Shown here: piece after piece, positions 44,450 to 57,336 of the stretch | Position numbering within the stretch: position 1 is the first letter of the stretch | Layout: each line of letters starts with the position of its first letter | Assembly: GCA_018340375.1 (NCBI GenBank) | Contig: JAFFJZ010000001.1 | Location: 44,012,001 to 44,076,000 of the forward strand | From: Gonatopus flavifemur | Taxonomy: Eukaryota > Arthropoda > Insecta > Hymenoptera > Dryinidae | Length of the DNA: 64,000 nucleotides | Reading direction: 5' to 3' | Notes under the pieces: model-generated | Database searches by the model: none | The model's input: only the letters and a program-made list of their open reading frames with translations | What the model was told of the DNA's origin: nothing | Translations under genes and position numbers: made by a program

Positions 44450-47400
44450 GCCAATAAAAAAAAAGCGAAAAGAATTCCAATAAGTAGAACCCTTCCACCC
44501 TCTTAGAACCCATGTGGGAAAATATTCAGAATTATATATAATTTATCATTCCTCATTTTTAATTTTTCTCAAAATTTCATATGAAATATATGGAATTAAG
44601 TAAAAATTGAATATATTTTTGAATATTTTTCCACACAGGAGCTGGTGGTTCTCTGGTTTAGAAATCATTCGACGAAATGAAGTTTGAATAGTCAAAAAGT
44701 TGTATTGGCATTGTTCGTCTGCTCATGTATTGATTTTGTTTGTCTGTCCATTTAACGGCGAATCGATTCGCCGTTTTGACGAATATTTTCCATCGTGTTC
44801 AACGAATCCCTCATGTAGCGTATGTTGATCAAATGTTCCAAAGATAAATAGTACCATAAGAAAAATGTTTCATTGAGGTGATAAAAATTTTATGATACCA
44901 AAATTGTATAATTGTTTACTTTTTTTCTCAGTGTAAATAGGACATGTTCCCATTGAAATCTAATTCAAATATCATTGGAAGAATGAACCTCAAAAATGCC
45001 CACACTTTTTACTATAATCATATAAATTCCATCATCAATCACGATATACATGCCACTTGGGTATTCCCAACCAAATTATTGTTCATTTTATTATTCAGCG
45101 TTCAAATGACCTGTTGTAAAACTGTATAATAAATTCACAGCAGCTCCTAAGTGAGACATAATCTTATGAAATATTTATGATGTATGAGAAGCGATTACCT
45201 TGAAACTTGAAATGTTCCACGAAAGTTTCCAAAAGTTCAAACAACAATAGGAGAATGGTGGGACATCTTCGCAAAAAGAACCGCGGGAAGCGAATCCTCG
45301 ATAAATCGAATCGGTTCATTGTGCGCCGTTCTAAATTTTCTGAAACGAGTGTTATTAAAACCTGATAATAATTTGTAGTTGACATAACTTATCTTATAAA
45401 CTTTTCAGAGTATTTATATAATCTAAATTTATTATATTGCGGAAGTTTGAATTATCCATGAATTCTTCTGCGATTAGTGAATGCAAAACAGCGTTCATGT
45501 GAAATTGCAACTCATGTCATTTGCACTTGATGTTTTGTTTGTTCTAGTAGTCTCATTAGTTGTAGACTTGAACTTAGGTCGATAGTTAGTCATAGTCGCA
45601 TAAAACTCCATGTAAATTAACACCTTGACACTCTACATATTTTTACAGAAAATAGATTTCCATTAGATAGATTGACGAAAATGTGATATCAAGATGAACG
45701 AGTGCGAGTACATAAATCCATTTAAAATGTACCCTTTCAATTTTATACGTGAAGCAATGCAAAAGTAGGTAGACTCAACGTGGATACAAGCTTAAAAAGT
45801 ATGTGTCGAGTGCATTCATTGACGCTACTGATACTTGGTTACAGACGTAGTCTGTAAATAATAAATTGGTAATTTTATCTGACGTATGTATGTATGATTC
45901 ATATATTATATGAAATTTCTATAAAAAATTGTCGAGTGCTCTATCCCGTTGCTTGAACCAAATTCCTTGCGTATTGGATATCAATTGTTACCTCTCATAA
46001 TCTCTCATTTGTGCGTGAGAGACATTGTTATGCAAAATTGATAGCAGTCAGTGTCAGATAAAAAAAAATTGGAATGAATATCATCTAAAATTCACAGCTC
46101 ACACGTCATGCTTTTGCAGTATCGCTATGATGATACGCGACAACCATATGAATTCAACAAAATTCTGTTATAGATATGATATCAAAAAATTAAATTGCAA
46201 CGAAACTCGTGTCGTAATTCAGATGTCACCATTTTTCTTCCATGCGATAACAAATACAACGGTGTGAATGACGTATCGTTTATGAATTGGAGATTTTATC
46301 AAATGAAGCGGGAAGTTGTATTTTTTTGGATGTTGGTTTGTCGAATCAGTTAATAAGTATAAAAATCACAAGTTTGAAGTTCGGGTTTGAATTCAATCTG
46401 AGGAATAGAAACTGACTTATATTCATTCATCGGAAAAGATGTTCAATCAATTCGTCATTAATGAAAATTATACAATTCATACATAAAAAAGAAAGATACA
46501 GAATATGTAAAAAATGAACAATTCCATCACAAATCACTCAGTTTTGATCAATTTCATTTTTTGTTATTGTTTCTGAATTAAAATATTCCTGAGAATATTC
46601 CAACTCGTGCCCTTAGAATTATGATTGTCAATAATTTAAGAGTCTGGAGGAGATTTCTCATTTCAGGCGCTGTACTATTACAGCATCCCCAATATATTTG
46701 TATTCCAAATCGTAATAAAAGTTCTCCGCATTTGAATTCTTCTGACATTGCGCCTCCAGATGATCATTCGTCCTGTATATATGCTGTAAGAATCTTGAAG
46801 CGAAGAGACATTTCATCGATTGGAGAGTGTCCAAAAATACTTTTCTTGCTTCTTCAACGGTAAACCAATTGAACCGTGTACGAGCGGAATAACGAAAGTT
46901 ACTTAGAATGTACAATGTGATTGCAGGAATACATTATGGAATTCGTTTCTTCTTCATTGAATTTTGATTCCATCATTGAAATATTTGAATTATATTAAGG
47001 GACTGCCAATTCTCGATAAACTCCTCCGTTCAATTCAATAAATTTGCAAAACACACTCAGTTGAATCATGTAACTTCGAAATTCTATCACGTTCGTGTTC
47101 ATTCCTGAGAGACAACAGGGGATCATGAACCATGCAGATGAGTTTGATGAAGCTCTTCTTCGGGTGAAAAATTATACATCAGTGCTAGAGGTGTGGATGG
47201 TAATAGGGGAACTTAACAGACACGCAGACTTACAGACGTATGGGTTCTAATAAGCGGTTTGAATTCTTCATATTATAAGCTGTTTAAACTTTAGTGTACA
47301 GATATTGTCACTTTTATGGCTTTTCTATTATTCAATCGCTTGTTATGATGTTTGTTTCAGTTATGATTCATCCGATTATCTACACATTATATTCTTCGAA

Positions 47401-48030
47401 TTATTTTATTCGTACATTACGATACTTTGCTAGCGTTGATACAATCTTGTTTCACTAGGGAATCGGTGACCCATCAGAATTCAAATGAACTTTGTAGCGA
47501 CGAGGTTATTTTCAGCGAAACGAGACCACCTCAATAACAAACCACTGTCTCACTATGGAACCGGTAGCAAATCTATGTAAGTTCAAATCAATTTTGCACA
47601 GGGCATTGCAGAATTCATCCAGAATTCTTTATACTTCCAAATTCTTACAGATATCTTCTAGAAATTGAGGAGAAAATGAATGAAAGATTTTCTAAGACAG
47701 AATAATGGGGAGGAAGTCTTGTACACAAGATATCAAAACTGAGTTAAAGGAAAATCTTCAAATAGTTGAAAATATGAAATCTACAAATTTTGTCACAAAT
47801 CGTTTTTCTCTGATAAGCACACAATGCACGTTCAACGTTGCTGACACCGTTCATAACAGCGCCAGACGTTTTCAACAGAGACCATGTTTGGGATTTTCAT
47901 CACAGTCATGGAAACCTATATAATGATCCAAAACTGATCTCTGTTTGGGTCAGATGTGATGCACAAGAACAAAAACAATTCATAGGGGACCAGGTCTGGG
48001 TTGCAAGGATGGTAAGAGGATAATCTTCGT
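44450..48030. other. non-coding stretch, 3.6 kb
   Basis: TTTTTTTCTCAGTGTA at 44922-44936 looks like an orphan right end of a CACTGAGAAAA element. Frames at 46621-46863 and 46658-46915 (opposite strands), 47705-47923 and 47838-48023 have no recognisable domain. Confidence 0.3.
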
Positions 48031-51000
48031 ACTAGAATATTTTCTAAATCAATAAAGCACTCTGAACGAATCAAAATAATATTGAAATGAAAATATAATA
48101 CTTAGGGATCAAATTCTCAACAAAATTCAGTTCCTTGTTACAAATAATCTATATAACCTCATTGACGAATGGAAAAATGAATAGATTTCAATGAAATTCA
48201 ATGATATTCAATCAGAAATTCCACCATTCGTAATAGGATTCAATAGAACATTTCTACATGGGTTGTCAGAAAGTTTTTCTCATTCCGTGAGAATAATGTG
48301 AAATTTAATGAGATTTTTATATTGATTCTTATGGCTATGGTAAATGTGTTTCATCGTTCATATTGAAATAATAGTCATTCTCAGTGTATCTCGTTGAAAC
48401 GACACACTGTGTCGTAAAAACGATCATAACTATTCGAAAATTGTACGAGCAAGAGAATATTTCCCGTTGTTTCCGAAATTGCATTCATGAAATTCATATA
48501 TAATTTTCATATCGAGATCGTAACTATATATTCAAAGTTCTCATGTGATTATCAATAATAATCACCCTTTAATCGTTCTGTTCGTTATTCAAGATGAATT
48601 TCTTCTAGTTCAAGGGATGTTTTTGGAACGTACAATGAAGAGAATTATCATTCATTCTAATAAGCACCTATACAACCATTTTTTATATTCATCACAATTA
48701 TAAATTATGGTTCGGAACTTTCATACAAGTCAATGAATTTAATTTCTCTCAATGTATGATTTATCAAAGAAAAGACGACACAATCGGTAAGAAGAATGTT
48801 TTCTAGATGAAAATTGGAAATCACAATCAAGATTCCAAACATCGCATGAAATTTAATGATGTTGATATTCTCGACGCTTCGGTAAATGGAGATCCATTCC
48901 GAGCATGGATAACGTTCAAGACTTGGAAACTTTTGGAATGTTATGAGTGCAATAACAAATTCAAATACAATTGTGAAAGAAGAAACGAATCAAAAGTGAC
49001 AGTGCAAGAGCCATATAACACTCATTATTGCATTCTCACTTGTCCACTCGCTTGGCTGTGAACTATATTTATCACCGTTGTGTTATGAGAAAGAGAGACG
49101 ATAGACCGGTTTGACCTAAGCAACTCTATTTTCGGATAACGGTACACTTACAACATTTTATTATCTACCTACTTATCACGCTGGCGCGTAAACGAGTCTC
49201 TCGAGAACGTTGAAGGCGCTTTGTTTTGATTATCCTATTACTCTGGAACGTAATAGTTTTCTCAAGTCCGTGCTGTAAGGAATAAAAGGTATTCTATCAG
49301 TTTTTTTACTCGTACGAAACGAGAAAGTAGCTTAGGAAAAATTGAACTTGTAGAAACTTTGCATTGAACGCACCCTTCGCATTTCAGAAACTGGAAATTC
49401 GAAAGACACAACGAGATGATTAGTTTTTGTCTCCTCGAGTCGAAGAATAAATCTGTATTTGGATTTGCTGATTTATTAACCTGATTTCATACTTTTTGAA
49501 TTAATCATGATGAACAGGACTAAATTGCTTATATTTTGCCTGGATTCTATCGTAAGTCCATCTTCCTCACGATTTCAAGTCAAAGAATGCATCATCTTTT
49601 TTCAAATTCTACTGAAAGAACTATTTGCGGAGGGAATTTTAAATTTCTTCCCATGTTCCAAAAGTATGCAGGGAGATGATTGTGCATTCGAAAACGTCTC
49701 CGCATGCCTAATTTGTTCACAACGAATAATAATAACACCTTGCATTCGATCTGAGACTCTGATGGTATTTACACGTAATAACGAAGCTTTCAAGCGCTCT
49801 CCAAACTGATTACCTTCCCTTTCGAAGTTTCTATTGTTATTAATGTCGTGACGATCATGACATTAGACTTTTGATGATTCAAAAGTTTCTGCGTGGAAGT
49901 TACTTTTGTCAACTCCAACGCCACGTACAGTTGTGGTGGGCCACTTCTCAATCTCGATTGACATGTAAAAGAAAACGAAAACAAAAGTTATTCAAGCAAA
50001 ATCCCCACGTTCCAGTTGTGCGTACCGTAGCTGCTGGCGTGGATATTGAAGTTATCAGCACCCTTGCAGTACTGTTCACTTCAACACCAGCTCAAATCGA
50101 TATTGAAAATTCTTTCAAGTTTCACAGTTGGGGTATAAGAAGTGATTCATGCCGTTGATGTCTGAATTAAAATATACAAAAACAAAGAAGATTTTGTATG
50201 ATCATGTATGATTTTATCTTGTCTCTTGTTGATAAAATTCATGTTACGTGAATAGTAGATCATTCATTGATATGAATTCGATACTCGGAGTGAACACCGC
50301 TGTTTGCAAACATTGAATTTCTACTGTAGTGCATTGTATCCATATATTATTACTCATAATGGCTTCTCATTTTCAAACCAATCGATATTTATGCATACAA
50401 GAATTTTTATGGTCTCTTCAAGATGTGTGAAGTACGGTTTCGCTAATAGAAACTCCATCAGAATGCACAGACGAAGAAGAAAGAGTTCTCAGTTATCAAT
50501 TTTCTATAAATTTCATGAGAATTCATATGGAGTGGATAAAATTCTTGGAAGGTATAATACAATTAGTGTGTGTGTGTGTGCAGTGAGTCAAAAACATATC
50601 CCTCCAAGTCAAATACAATTGAGGAGATCTACGTACAAACTATGTAAAAATTATACAATGTTAGAAATTTCTGATTGGATTTCCGATTACAAAAGTTATT
50701 GACGTAACTAAAAGATTTATTGAAATTTCAATCACATCTGAATTAAATTTCAATATTAATGTATGATATAATACAGCGAAAACTGAAAATTCAGTTGCGT
50801 GTAAATGAATTCTCATTTCAGTTACCAAGAATTTTAAATTTCATTTGCAATGTACTTGAAGAATATATTGAAGTCACAGACATTTCCAACAGTCTAGGTA
50901 CACAAATCAGTTTTGAGAACGAATGTTTAATTTATATACAATTTTTATACAGAATCTACAAAAATTGTACATAAATTGTTCATGAATTGAAAATAATTAT

Positions 51001-51762
51001 TTTTGGAGGCTGATTTACGTATGAATTACAGACAAATCTTCTGAATTTATAGCATTTTCATGGAGTTGTATGAACATTCATGTGAGAAGATATTTTCTTA
51101 CCTACGCATTCCAGGGGTCAAGCATCCAAATTGAATTGTCCATGATATACACTTTTCCGTAATATTCTTGATGTTTATCGAGAGAGGAAGGTCGCATCAA
51201 TCACCCTGTCATTACAGTATGAGGACCGGACATGTATTGTTTTTTGATCAAGGAATGATGAGTGTTAATCGATATGTGCTATTTTTATTCTGAGAATCGT
51301 CTGTTTTGTACAAAAGAAATTTCTCAGAAATTGATTGTGTATTCAATACAGCATTTTCAATGAAAAGAACAAAATATGTGCGATTTTGGTGAATTACAAA
51401 AAAAATTATTATTCAAAAATTCGGAATAACTGGATTTCTATAAAATTCACATGCAATTTATATTGATCTGTCAATTTTGGCTAATCTGTGAAATAAACAA
51501 AAAAGTCGATACTCTTATATATTGGAAACATTTTATTTTTCGGTGAAAAATGGAATTCCGGAATTGGCAATTTCCTGGCAAATAGCATGACTTGATTAAA
51601 TTCTTTGTTTTGTTGTATTGTAAATATAGAAATGGTTTGAGAAATGCTTTAACGTATGAGGATCAACGAGGGCGAAACGTTGTTTCATATCTCTCTGGGA
51701 CTTTTATTCTCTTTGTCTATCTTCCCTTCATCCTCTCCTATTCCAATAACCAATTACTGCAG
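48031..51762. other. non-coding stretch, 3.7 kb, one GT run
   Basis: (GT)n at about 50565-50581. Frames of 84-132 codons (48807-49061, 49507-49809, 49871-50158, 50304-50702, 50759-50974) occur on the plus strand. None carries a motif I recognise and they do not share consistent splice signals. Somewhat more CpG around 49080-49280. Confidence 0.3.
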
Positions 51763-51841
51763 AATGGCTCGTCAAAAACTTACACGAGACAAACTTGTTT
51801 TCCTCGTGATATTTGCTGTTTTCCTTCTTATCATGTATCGA
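51763..51841 (+). CDS. possible coding exon: type II membrane-anchor N-terminus
   Basis: A classic 3' splice site (long pyrimidine tract 51700-51742, then ACTGCAG at 51756-51762) is followed at once by ATGG. The frame encodes basic MARQKLTRDK and then a hydrophobic run LVFLVIFAVFLLIMY before a TGA at 51842. A short basic tail followed by one hydrophobic span is typical of type II membrane proteins such as Golgi glycosyltransferases, but I cannot identify a family. To be an exon it would have to splice out before the TGA, and the only donor candidate (CAT followed by GTATCG) is weak. Alternatively it is a chance 26-residue peptide. Confidence 0.25.
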
Positions 51842-51844
51842 TGA

Positions 51845-52177
51845 AATTCAAATGACTATAATCTTTGTATCACGTGTAACTGTCATTCAAAGACAATGCC
51901 TTCGATCGGTCGGTGGTTGATTGAAAGATGTTCGCATTCTCTCATCCCACACGACCGCCCATTCTATTGAGCTTTCTGATCTTTACCAGAATGGTTTTTG
52001 TTGTATATCATCATATTATGATAAGATTTTGTTGAATAGTCCCGGAAATTTGATAAAAATAACGTCCATAGATATTACAAAGAGAGGTTGATACATGATC
52101 ACCTTCTTTGTCGTGATTGACTTTGATCTCTGATCATCATGCTTTTTTTTGAAATTTTGAAGGAACTCTTTCATTTA
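51845..52177. other. non-coding stretch
   Basis: No feature recognised before the nested MITE at 52180. Confidence 0.3.
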
Positions 52178-52179
52178 TA

Positions 52180-53043
52180 CACTGTAAAAAATTTCTATGG
52201 AAAAGTTCCTATATACAGGGTCCAGAATTCCAGGTTCCAGAATTCGCGGACCGGATTTCACAGGTATATTCTGCAGCCGAAATGCAATAATTTTCCGTTT
52301 GAAGAAAATATTGTCAGATTTTTTTCAAATCCAAATCATTCAAAAACACCGTATGCTACACACTTGAGCTTAACACCTTTCGCTAAGTTGGATAACGGCG
52401 GATTTGTGGAAAAATAATTGAACTATTTTATCGTTCATAGTTCCGGAGCCATAGCAATTTGAAATTTTTTAGCTTCCAGCCAATCAGAATTCAACAACTT
52501 CAAATCGCTCTCGCTCCGGAACTATCAATGATTAACTAGTTTAATTTTTGTCCACAAATCCGCCATTTTCCAACTTAGCGGAAGGTGTTGAGCTCAAGTG
52601 TCTAGCATAAAGTGTTTTTGAATGATTTGGATTTGAAAAAAAATCTAAAAATGCTCATATCTCCAAAACTAAGCGTCGAAAACATTTTTGTCAAACGGGA
52701 AATTATTGCAGTTTGGCTGCAGAATATACCTGTGTGGAATCCGTTCCGCCAGTTCTGGGACACCCTGTATTTATGTGAAGTCATTAACACGTAGGTACAT
52801 GTGTTCGAAATTTTTAGTAAATTGTCAGAAATTTAACCATCCGTGACCGCTTTTGAGAATGTATATAAATCTATCAATTAGTTGTTAATTCCTTCCAACA
52901 GTGTAATGTGTCAGGAAATTCGCAGCAAAGCAGTGAAAAATATGCTGTAAAGTTCAAAATCTTCAGATGGATTTATGTCCCATCCAATGACTGGAATTTT
53001 CCGGTCACTGTATACAGGAAAATTCTGGTTATTTTCTACAGTG
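52180..53043. mobile_element. CACTGTARAAAAT MITE interrupted by a 552-bp foldback
   Basis: Left end CACTGTAAAAAATTTCTATG after TA (52178-52179); right end in reverse CACTGTAGAAAATAACCAGA, then TA at 53044-53045. The right part (ATTTTCCGGTCACTGTATAC, AGGAAAATTCTGGTTATTTT) matches the corresponding part of 11898-12146. Without the foldback it is about 310 bp. Interior words CCGG and GGAAAT/ATTTCC as in its relative. Non-coding. Confidence 0.75.
52216..52767. mobile_element. 552-bp foldback element, CAGGGTG ends, copy 2
   Basis: Same family as 8224-8777. The left end CAGGGTCCAGAATTCCAGGT pairs with the right end in reverse CAGGGTGTCCCAGAACTGGC. TA at 52214-52215 and 52768-52769. Inner arm landmarks on both sides: ATATTCTGCAGCC.AAATGCA, CAAATCCAAATCATTCAAAA, CTTGAGCT(T/C)AACACCTT, and CCAACTTAGCG near the loop. 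Frames of 60-62 codons on both strands are incidental. Confidence 0.85.
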
Positions 53044-53045
53044 TA

Positions 53046-54526
53046 CACAACAGTTAAAACACGATTATTGCAACAGTTTTGAAACCTCCTGAAGCGTAAT
53101 AGAAACGCTTATGAATGAGAAACAAAAGGAGGATGAAGTATGCAATTTTCTTCTTTGTTTCGTATAAAATCTTGTTATGAAATGCACGATGTGAACGATC
53201 TTTTACTCTGCAGATTATTTTTCCTATTTTTTCTTCCTAGCAAAGTATAATCTAATTCGCTTGAAATTCACCACGATGGGGAGCAAAAAGGAGTAAGGAA
53301 AGAGTCAACAGGGCTGTGTTTGGAACGGCGAATAATGTTTCGCATTCATAAATTACACACGCAAGGATGAAAGCACTCAAAATCCTCACATGAAACATTC
53401 TGAATTGTTATCACTGAGAAAATTGTTCGTGTGACTCTGATGAGAACGTTAGAATTTCCAGAGGTTGTTTTCGTATTATCTCAATGATTCTTACACTTTT
53501 CTCAATTGCATTCACAATTTGTGAATAATAACGCTTGCGGTTTTTTTTCCCATGAATTAACCCAAATTGAAAAATTTTTGAACTTATATATAATTTATAT
53601 ATACAATTCTCTTTCTGAAGAGTGTCGAATGGGGTCAAAAATCCAATCTCCAAAAATTTGATTTTCATAATTTTATTCAGAAACGCACCTTCAAGAAATT
53701 TTTATTTTGATCTCGAAATTGATTTTCAAAGTGCTAGATTTATTATTTCCTCCACTGAATTCAGAACTCAATTCAGAATTCAATTACTGTACAAATTTTG
53801 AGAGGAGTATTGAAGACAGTTTTGTTGAGGATTGATTAAAGAAACAAGAATTGAAAACAGTGAATAGAATTCAGGATGCATGTTTTTTTCATAATTGGCC
53901 TGCTTTGAGACCAAGTTGTATCATCTTTATATGAGGGAATTTCTCTTATATTGTCTACCTTTTTTCATATTCTTGTTCTTCATTTCAAAATATGTTTTCT
54001 CTATATCAACGCACAGATCTGAATATCAATAAATTATCCTCTCCAAATCATACACCGTATTTCACATTGTTTGAATGATCTTTCATACGTTTAGGAATTT
54101 CAATCTTGTCAAATAAAGGATGGGGTGGTCTCTCTTACGCTTACATTTTGTGTAAAGAGGTAGAAAGACGATTCTTCTGCCGACGTAATGGGAACAGTTA
54201 TGAAATTCATGACAGGATAGATTGCTGAAGATGTGTTTCAAATAAAATAAAATGAAATATGTAAGATAATTATGATCAGATTAATTCATGAGGAGCTGAT
54301 AGATATTTGAATTATTATTATGACAATTTTATATGCTATTACAATTGAATGAGAATGATTCTATTCGCTTATTCGATCTGAGTTGAATAGAATGTCCATG
54401 CATTATCTTAATCAGCTTAAATATTTTTCCATATGAGATTTTGCATCAAATCTTCACAAAAATTCTGAAAATTTTGCATTATCTTTGGCACCATGCGCTG
54501 AAGTCTCCATAGATTTTGATATAATT
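53046..54526. other. non-coding stretch, 1.5 kb
   Basis: AT-rich, short frames only, no repeat structure recognised. Confidence 0.3.
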
Positions 54527-54530
54527 TCAA

Positions 54531-54614
54531 CCCTGCGTGTGTACACTGTGTCTTTTGAGGAACGTGAGCCAATGTACACACCATGTCTCGAAAAACAAGT
54601 GTACACACGCAGGG
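54531..54614. mobile_element. 84-bp TTAA-flanked MITE (piggyBac-type ends)
   Basis: Terminal repeats CCCTGCGTGTGTACACT (17 bp perfect). The right flank is TTAA (54615-54618) and the left flank TCAA (54527-54530), one change from TTAA. A TTAA target and ends beginning CCC are characteristic of piggyBac-superfamily elements. Too small to encode anything. Confidence 0.65.
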
Positions 54615-54640
54615 TTAATGAAAACTCGATATATTATTGA

Positions 54641-55215
54641 AGGGTCTTTCTGGTTATGAGTTTCAAGACAAATTTTAGTTCAAATATTTTTTTCTCATAG
54701 AAAAAATTGAGATATCGTTTTGAAAGTTTGCAGGTATGTTCATTAAACAATAAACGGCTGATCTAAAAAGAAAAAAAAATGGCGAATTATTCCTTGTTGA
54801 AGTGCCTATCGCAACTAGGATATTTCTTTCCATCTGAAAAATAACAAAGTGACGGCTATTTTTCGAAAAAAATCGATTTTTGAATTTGGAAAATCGGATG
54901 CAAATCGGACAATTTTGTATCAATCAATGAGATCCCAGTTGATGTGATAGCCACTTCAACAAGGAATAATTTGCCACTTTTTCTGTTTTTTTCAGATCAT
55001 CCGGTCGTCCCAGATCACTCCCACCGTCATTTCTTAGTGTTTTTTGTTGTTGAAGGTGGTATAACGGAAAAAAATTTTGTTCAGATCTGAAAACAATTTT
55101 TTCGTAATATTGAAGGTCTAATAAACATACCTACAAATTTTCAAAACGATATCTCAATTTTTTCTATTGAAAAAAAATGTTTGAAAAAAATGAACATCTT
55201 AACCACAAAGACCCC
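54641..55215. mobile_element. 575-bp foldback element, (G)GGGTCTTT ends, TTAA-like flank
   Basis: Arms of about 110 bp: the left AGGGTCTTTCTGGTTATGAG and the right in reverse GGGGTCTTTGTGGTTAAGAT. Both continue into AGAAAAAATTGAGATATCGT, TTTTGAAA.TTTG(C/T)AGGTATGTT and CATTAAAC/TATTAGAC blocks. The right flank is TTAA (55216-55219), the left TTGA. A second inverted pair inside (GAATTATTCCTTGTTGAAGT and CACTTCAACAAGGAATAATT) forms an inner hairpin around 54782-54975. Non-coding. Confidence 0.7.
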
Positions 55216-55253
55216 TTAAAAAAAGATCGATCTTCTCAATGATTGAAATCCTA

Positions 55254-55447
55254 CACTGTAAGAAAAATCGGTAAATTCACCGAGGAATCCTGCCGTAATT
55301 CAAGTAGCGATTAATCAGAAGAAAAACTCGGGAAAATGACCAGAATTTTGGTAATTATACCGGAAAGTGTGGTAAATATACCAATTTTTCGGTAATTCTA
55401 TTGAAAAATACCATGATTTTAATCAATTTCGGTGAATTTTTACCTAC
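55254..55447. mobile_element. MITE of GGTAA/TTACC words
   Basis: Left end CACTGTAAGAAAAATCGGTA after TA (55252-55253); the right end in reverse GTAGGTAAAAATTCACCGAA, followed by TA (55448-55449). The interior is filled with GGTAATTATACC, GGTAAATATACC and CGGTAATT words, many palindromic. It is related in style to 62878-63336. Non-coding. Confidence 0.5.
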
Positions 55448-55626
55448 TAGTAATGTGATCAGATTAATTGGTCCCCGACAAATTTTGATAAATATAGCGC
55501 CAAACGCTGAAGTTGAAAAATCCATTTCCCCAATCCCGTAACCACTCCGTAGTGAAATGAATTTAATTAGACGACGTTATGAATTATTTTGCGAAAAAAA
55601 AGTTCACAAACGATACAGTTCTCATA

Positions 55627-55891
55627 CACTGAGAGGAAAAATTTCCGGGAACAATGAAATATTTGGTTGAATAGTCGCCAAAATAAAATACTTAATTGAT
55701 TCGAATAAACTTTCATTGACGCGATTAAATATTCATTCAATCAAACAAATATCTAATATGCTATGAAATATTTCATCAATCGAAACAGTTATTTAATTGA
55801 GTCAATGAAAGTTTATTCAAATCAATTGAGTATTTTATGGCGACTATTCAACTAAATGTTTTATTGTTCCCGTAAATTTTTTCTCTCAGTG
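55627..55891. mobile_element. TA-flanked foldback MITE (265 bp)
   Basis: Arms of about 110 bp: CACTGAGAGGAAAAATTTCC at the left and CACTGAGAGAAAAAATTTAC in reverse at the right, continuing with GGGAACAATGAAATATTTGG (AAAACATTTAG), TTGAATAGTCGCC.TAAAATA, TCGAATAAACTTTCATTGAC. TA at 55625-55626 and 55892-55893. Non-coding, high arm identity. Confidence 0.88.
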
Positions 55892-55893
55892 TA

Positions 55894-56622
55894 CCGACAT
55901 TATTGTGATCAGTTGGAGAATAACCCTCGTTACTCTAATTTGAAAGTCAAGATTTACAATTTATCAAACATCCAAGTTGAGAATGAGTTTTCACATTCAA
56001 TGATCCAACCCAGAAAGACTAATTTTCGAAAAAAGGGAAGTTTTAGTTGCGTACAAAAAACAATGATCAATACAAGTCAAAACATCGGCTAAATCAAGTC
56101 ATTTAATTGAAAAAAAACCTAACTTCATCTCCCTGTAACGATAAATCACTCCCTCGTCGTATCATCCTCCCCAGGATGGAATATTTTGGAAAATAAAATT
56201 TGAAAGAAAAACACATCAAAAGAATCGTAACTCCAACTCAACAGATTTCCTGGTTTTATAGTCGTCAGTGAGCGTGGTCATAAAAAACATGCCGTGAAAA
56301 GATTACGTTAACGTGGAAACTTGTAACTTCGCAGTGGTAGTGGCGGTGGGAGCATCTGATACATTGTAAGAGAATCAATTGTACCCAGTTTTACATCGTA
56401 CTTTATATTGCTGTAATTAACTGGTTTTCGAACGATAAATCTGTCCACTAATGCATCATGATGGAGTATCTCAATCCTTAGAATTTATCGTTCCTTGAAC
56501 CTCGTAAACGTACTACACATTTAAAAAAATTAAAATATACAATATCGAGATGGTATACATTAGTTCTAGTACGAACGAATGTAAATAAACACGAGGAAAG
56601 TTGAAAGAGATACGGTGTCTCA
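55894..56622. other. non-coding stretch
   Basis: No gene recognised. A GTGGTAGTGGCGGTGGGAGC tract near 56335 is locally GC-rich. Confidence 0.3.
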
Positions 56623-56624
56623 CG

Positions 56625-56852
56625 CACTGAGAAACATGTGTTTTGTAGGATTAGCATGAAGTGAATTGTTGAAATTTTATTGTTGGATATACAATAATTT
56701 TTGTTCTTCTAACCACACATAGTTGTCTTGTTGACAATAAAATTGCCAATTCAACAATCTTAAACGATATTTTTACGATTTTATTGTGGGTTGATATATA
56801 ACAATATTTTATTGTCGATTCAGCAATATTATTGCTAGTTTTTTTCTCCGTG
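56625..56852. mobile_element. possible MITE of ATTTTATTGT words
   Basis: Left CACTGAGAAACATG and right in reverse CACGGAGAAAAAAACTAGCA resemble the common element termini. The interior repeats AATTTTATTGTTGGATATAC, CAATAAAATTGCCAATTCAA, TTTTATTGTGGGTTGATATA and TTTTATTGTCGATTCAGCAA, palindrome-rich words on both strands. CG flanks both ends, not TA. Confidence 0.45.
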
Positions 56853-57336
56853 CGGTTGGCCACGTTTGACTGAACAACTTGCTATTAATTAATTCAAGTC
56901 ACCTTTCAATGTGAACAATATTCACCTCGTTCATTAGACGAACCCTCCGATATACAGCGAAATGTTTCATAAAATTATTGCCAACTTGCTCATGCTCATG
57001 CGTGAGATAAGAACCATTAAAAAGAGGAAATCGTTGCCCTCAGCGTCGGGGCATGAATGTATTTTCACGCACACTGAGGAAAGAGTTCATTTGTATAATC
57101 TTGTTTTGGATACGGCAAAATAAATATTTATGACATACAAATATAACCCATCCAAATCAGGTTTATTCACAGTCGAGGAATGTCGTACACGGAGAAAAAT
57201 GCAGATCGAGAATATAGGAATCTTTTTAGAAAATTGGATAATATTTCTCAAATTCGTAATAAAGACAAGACGGTTCACATTTTTGTTGAATATTATTTAA
57301 AAAAGAATAAAAAATTATCAATACTCAACAAGCAAT

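Noticed and set aside
46621..46915. Opposed 80- and 85-codon frames as genes
   Set aside because: Both strands open at once over the same DNA with no domain on either; cannot choose, and no supporting signal.
49507..50158. Two consecutive plus-strand frames as exons of one gene
   Set aside because: No consistent splice sites between them and no recognisable protein family.
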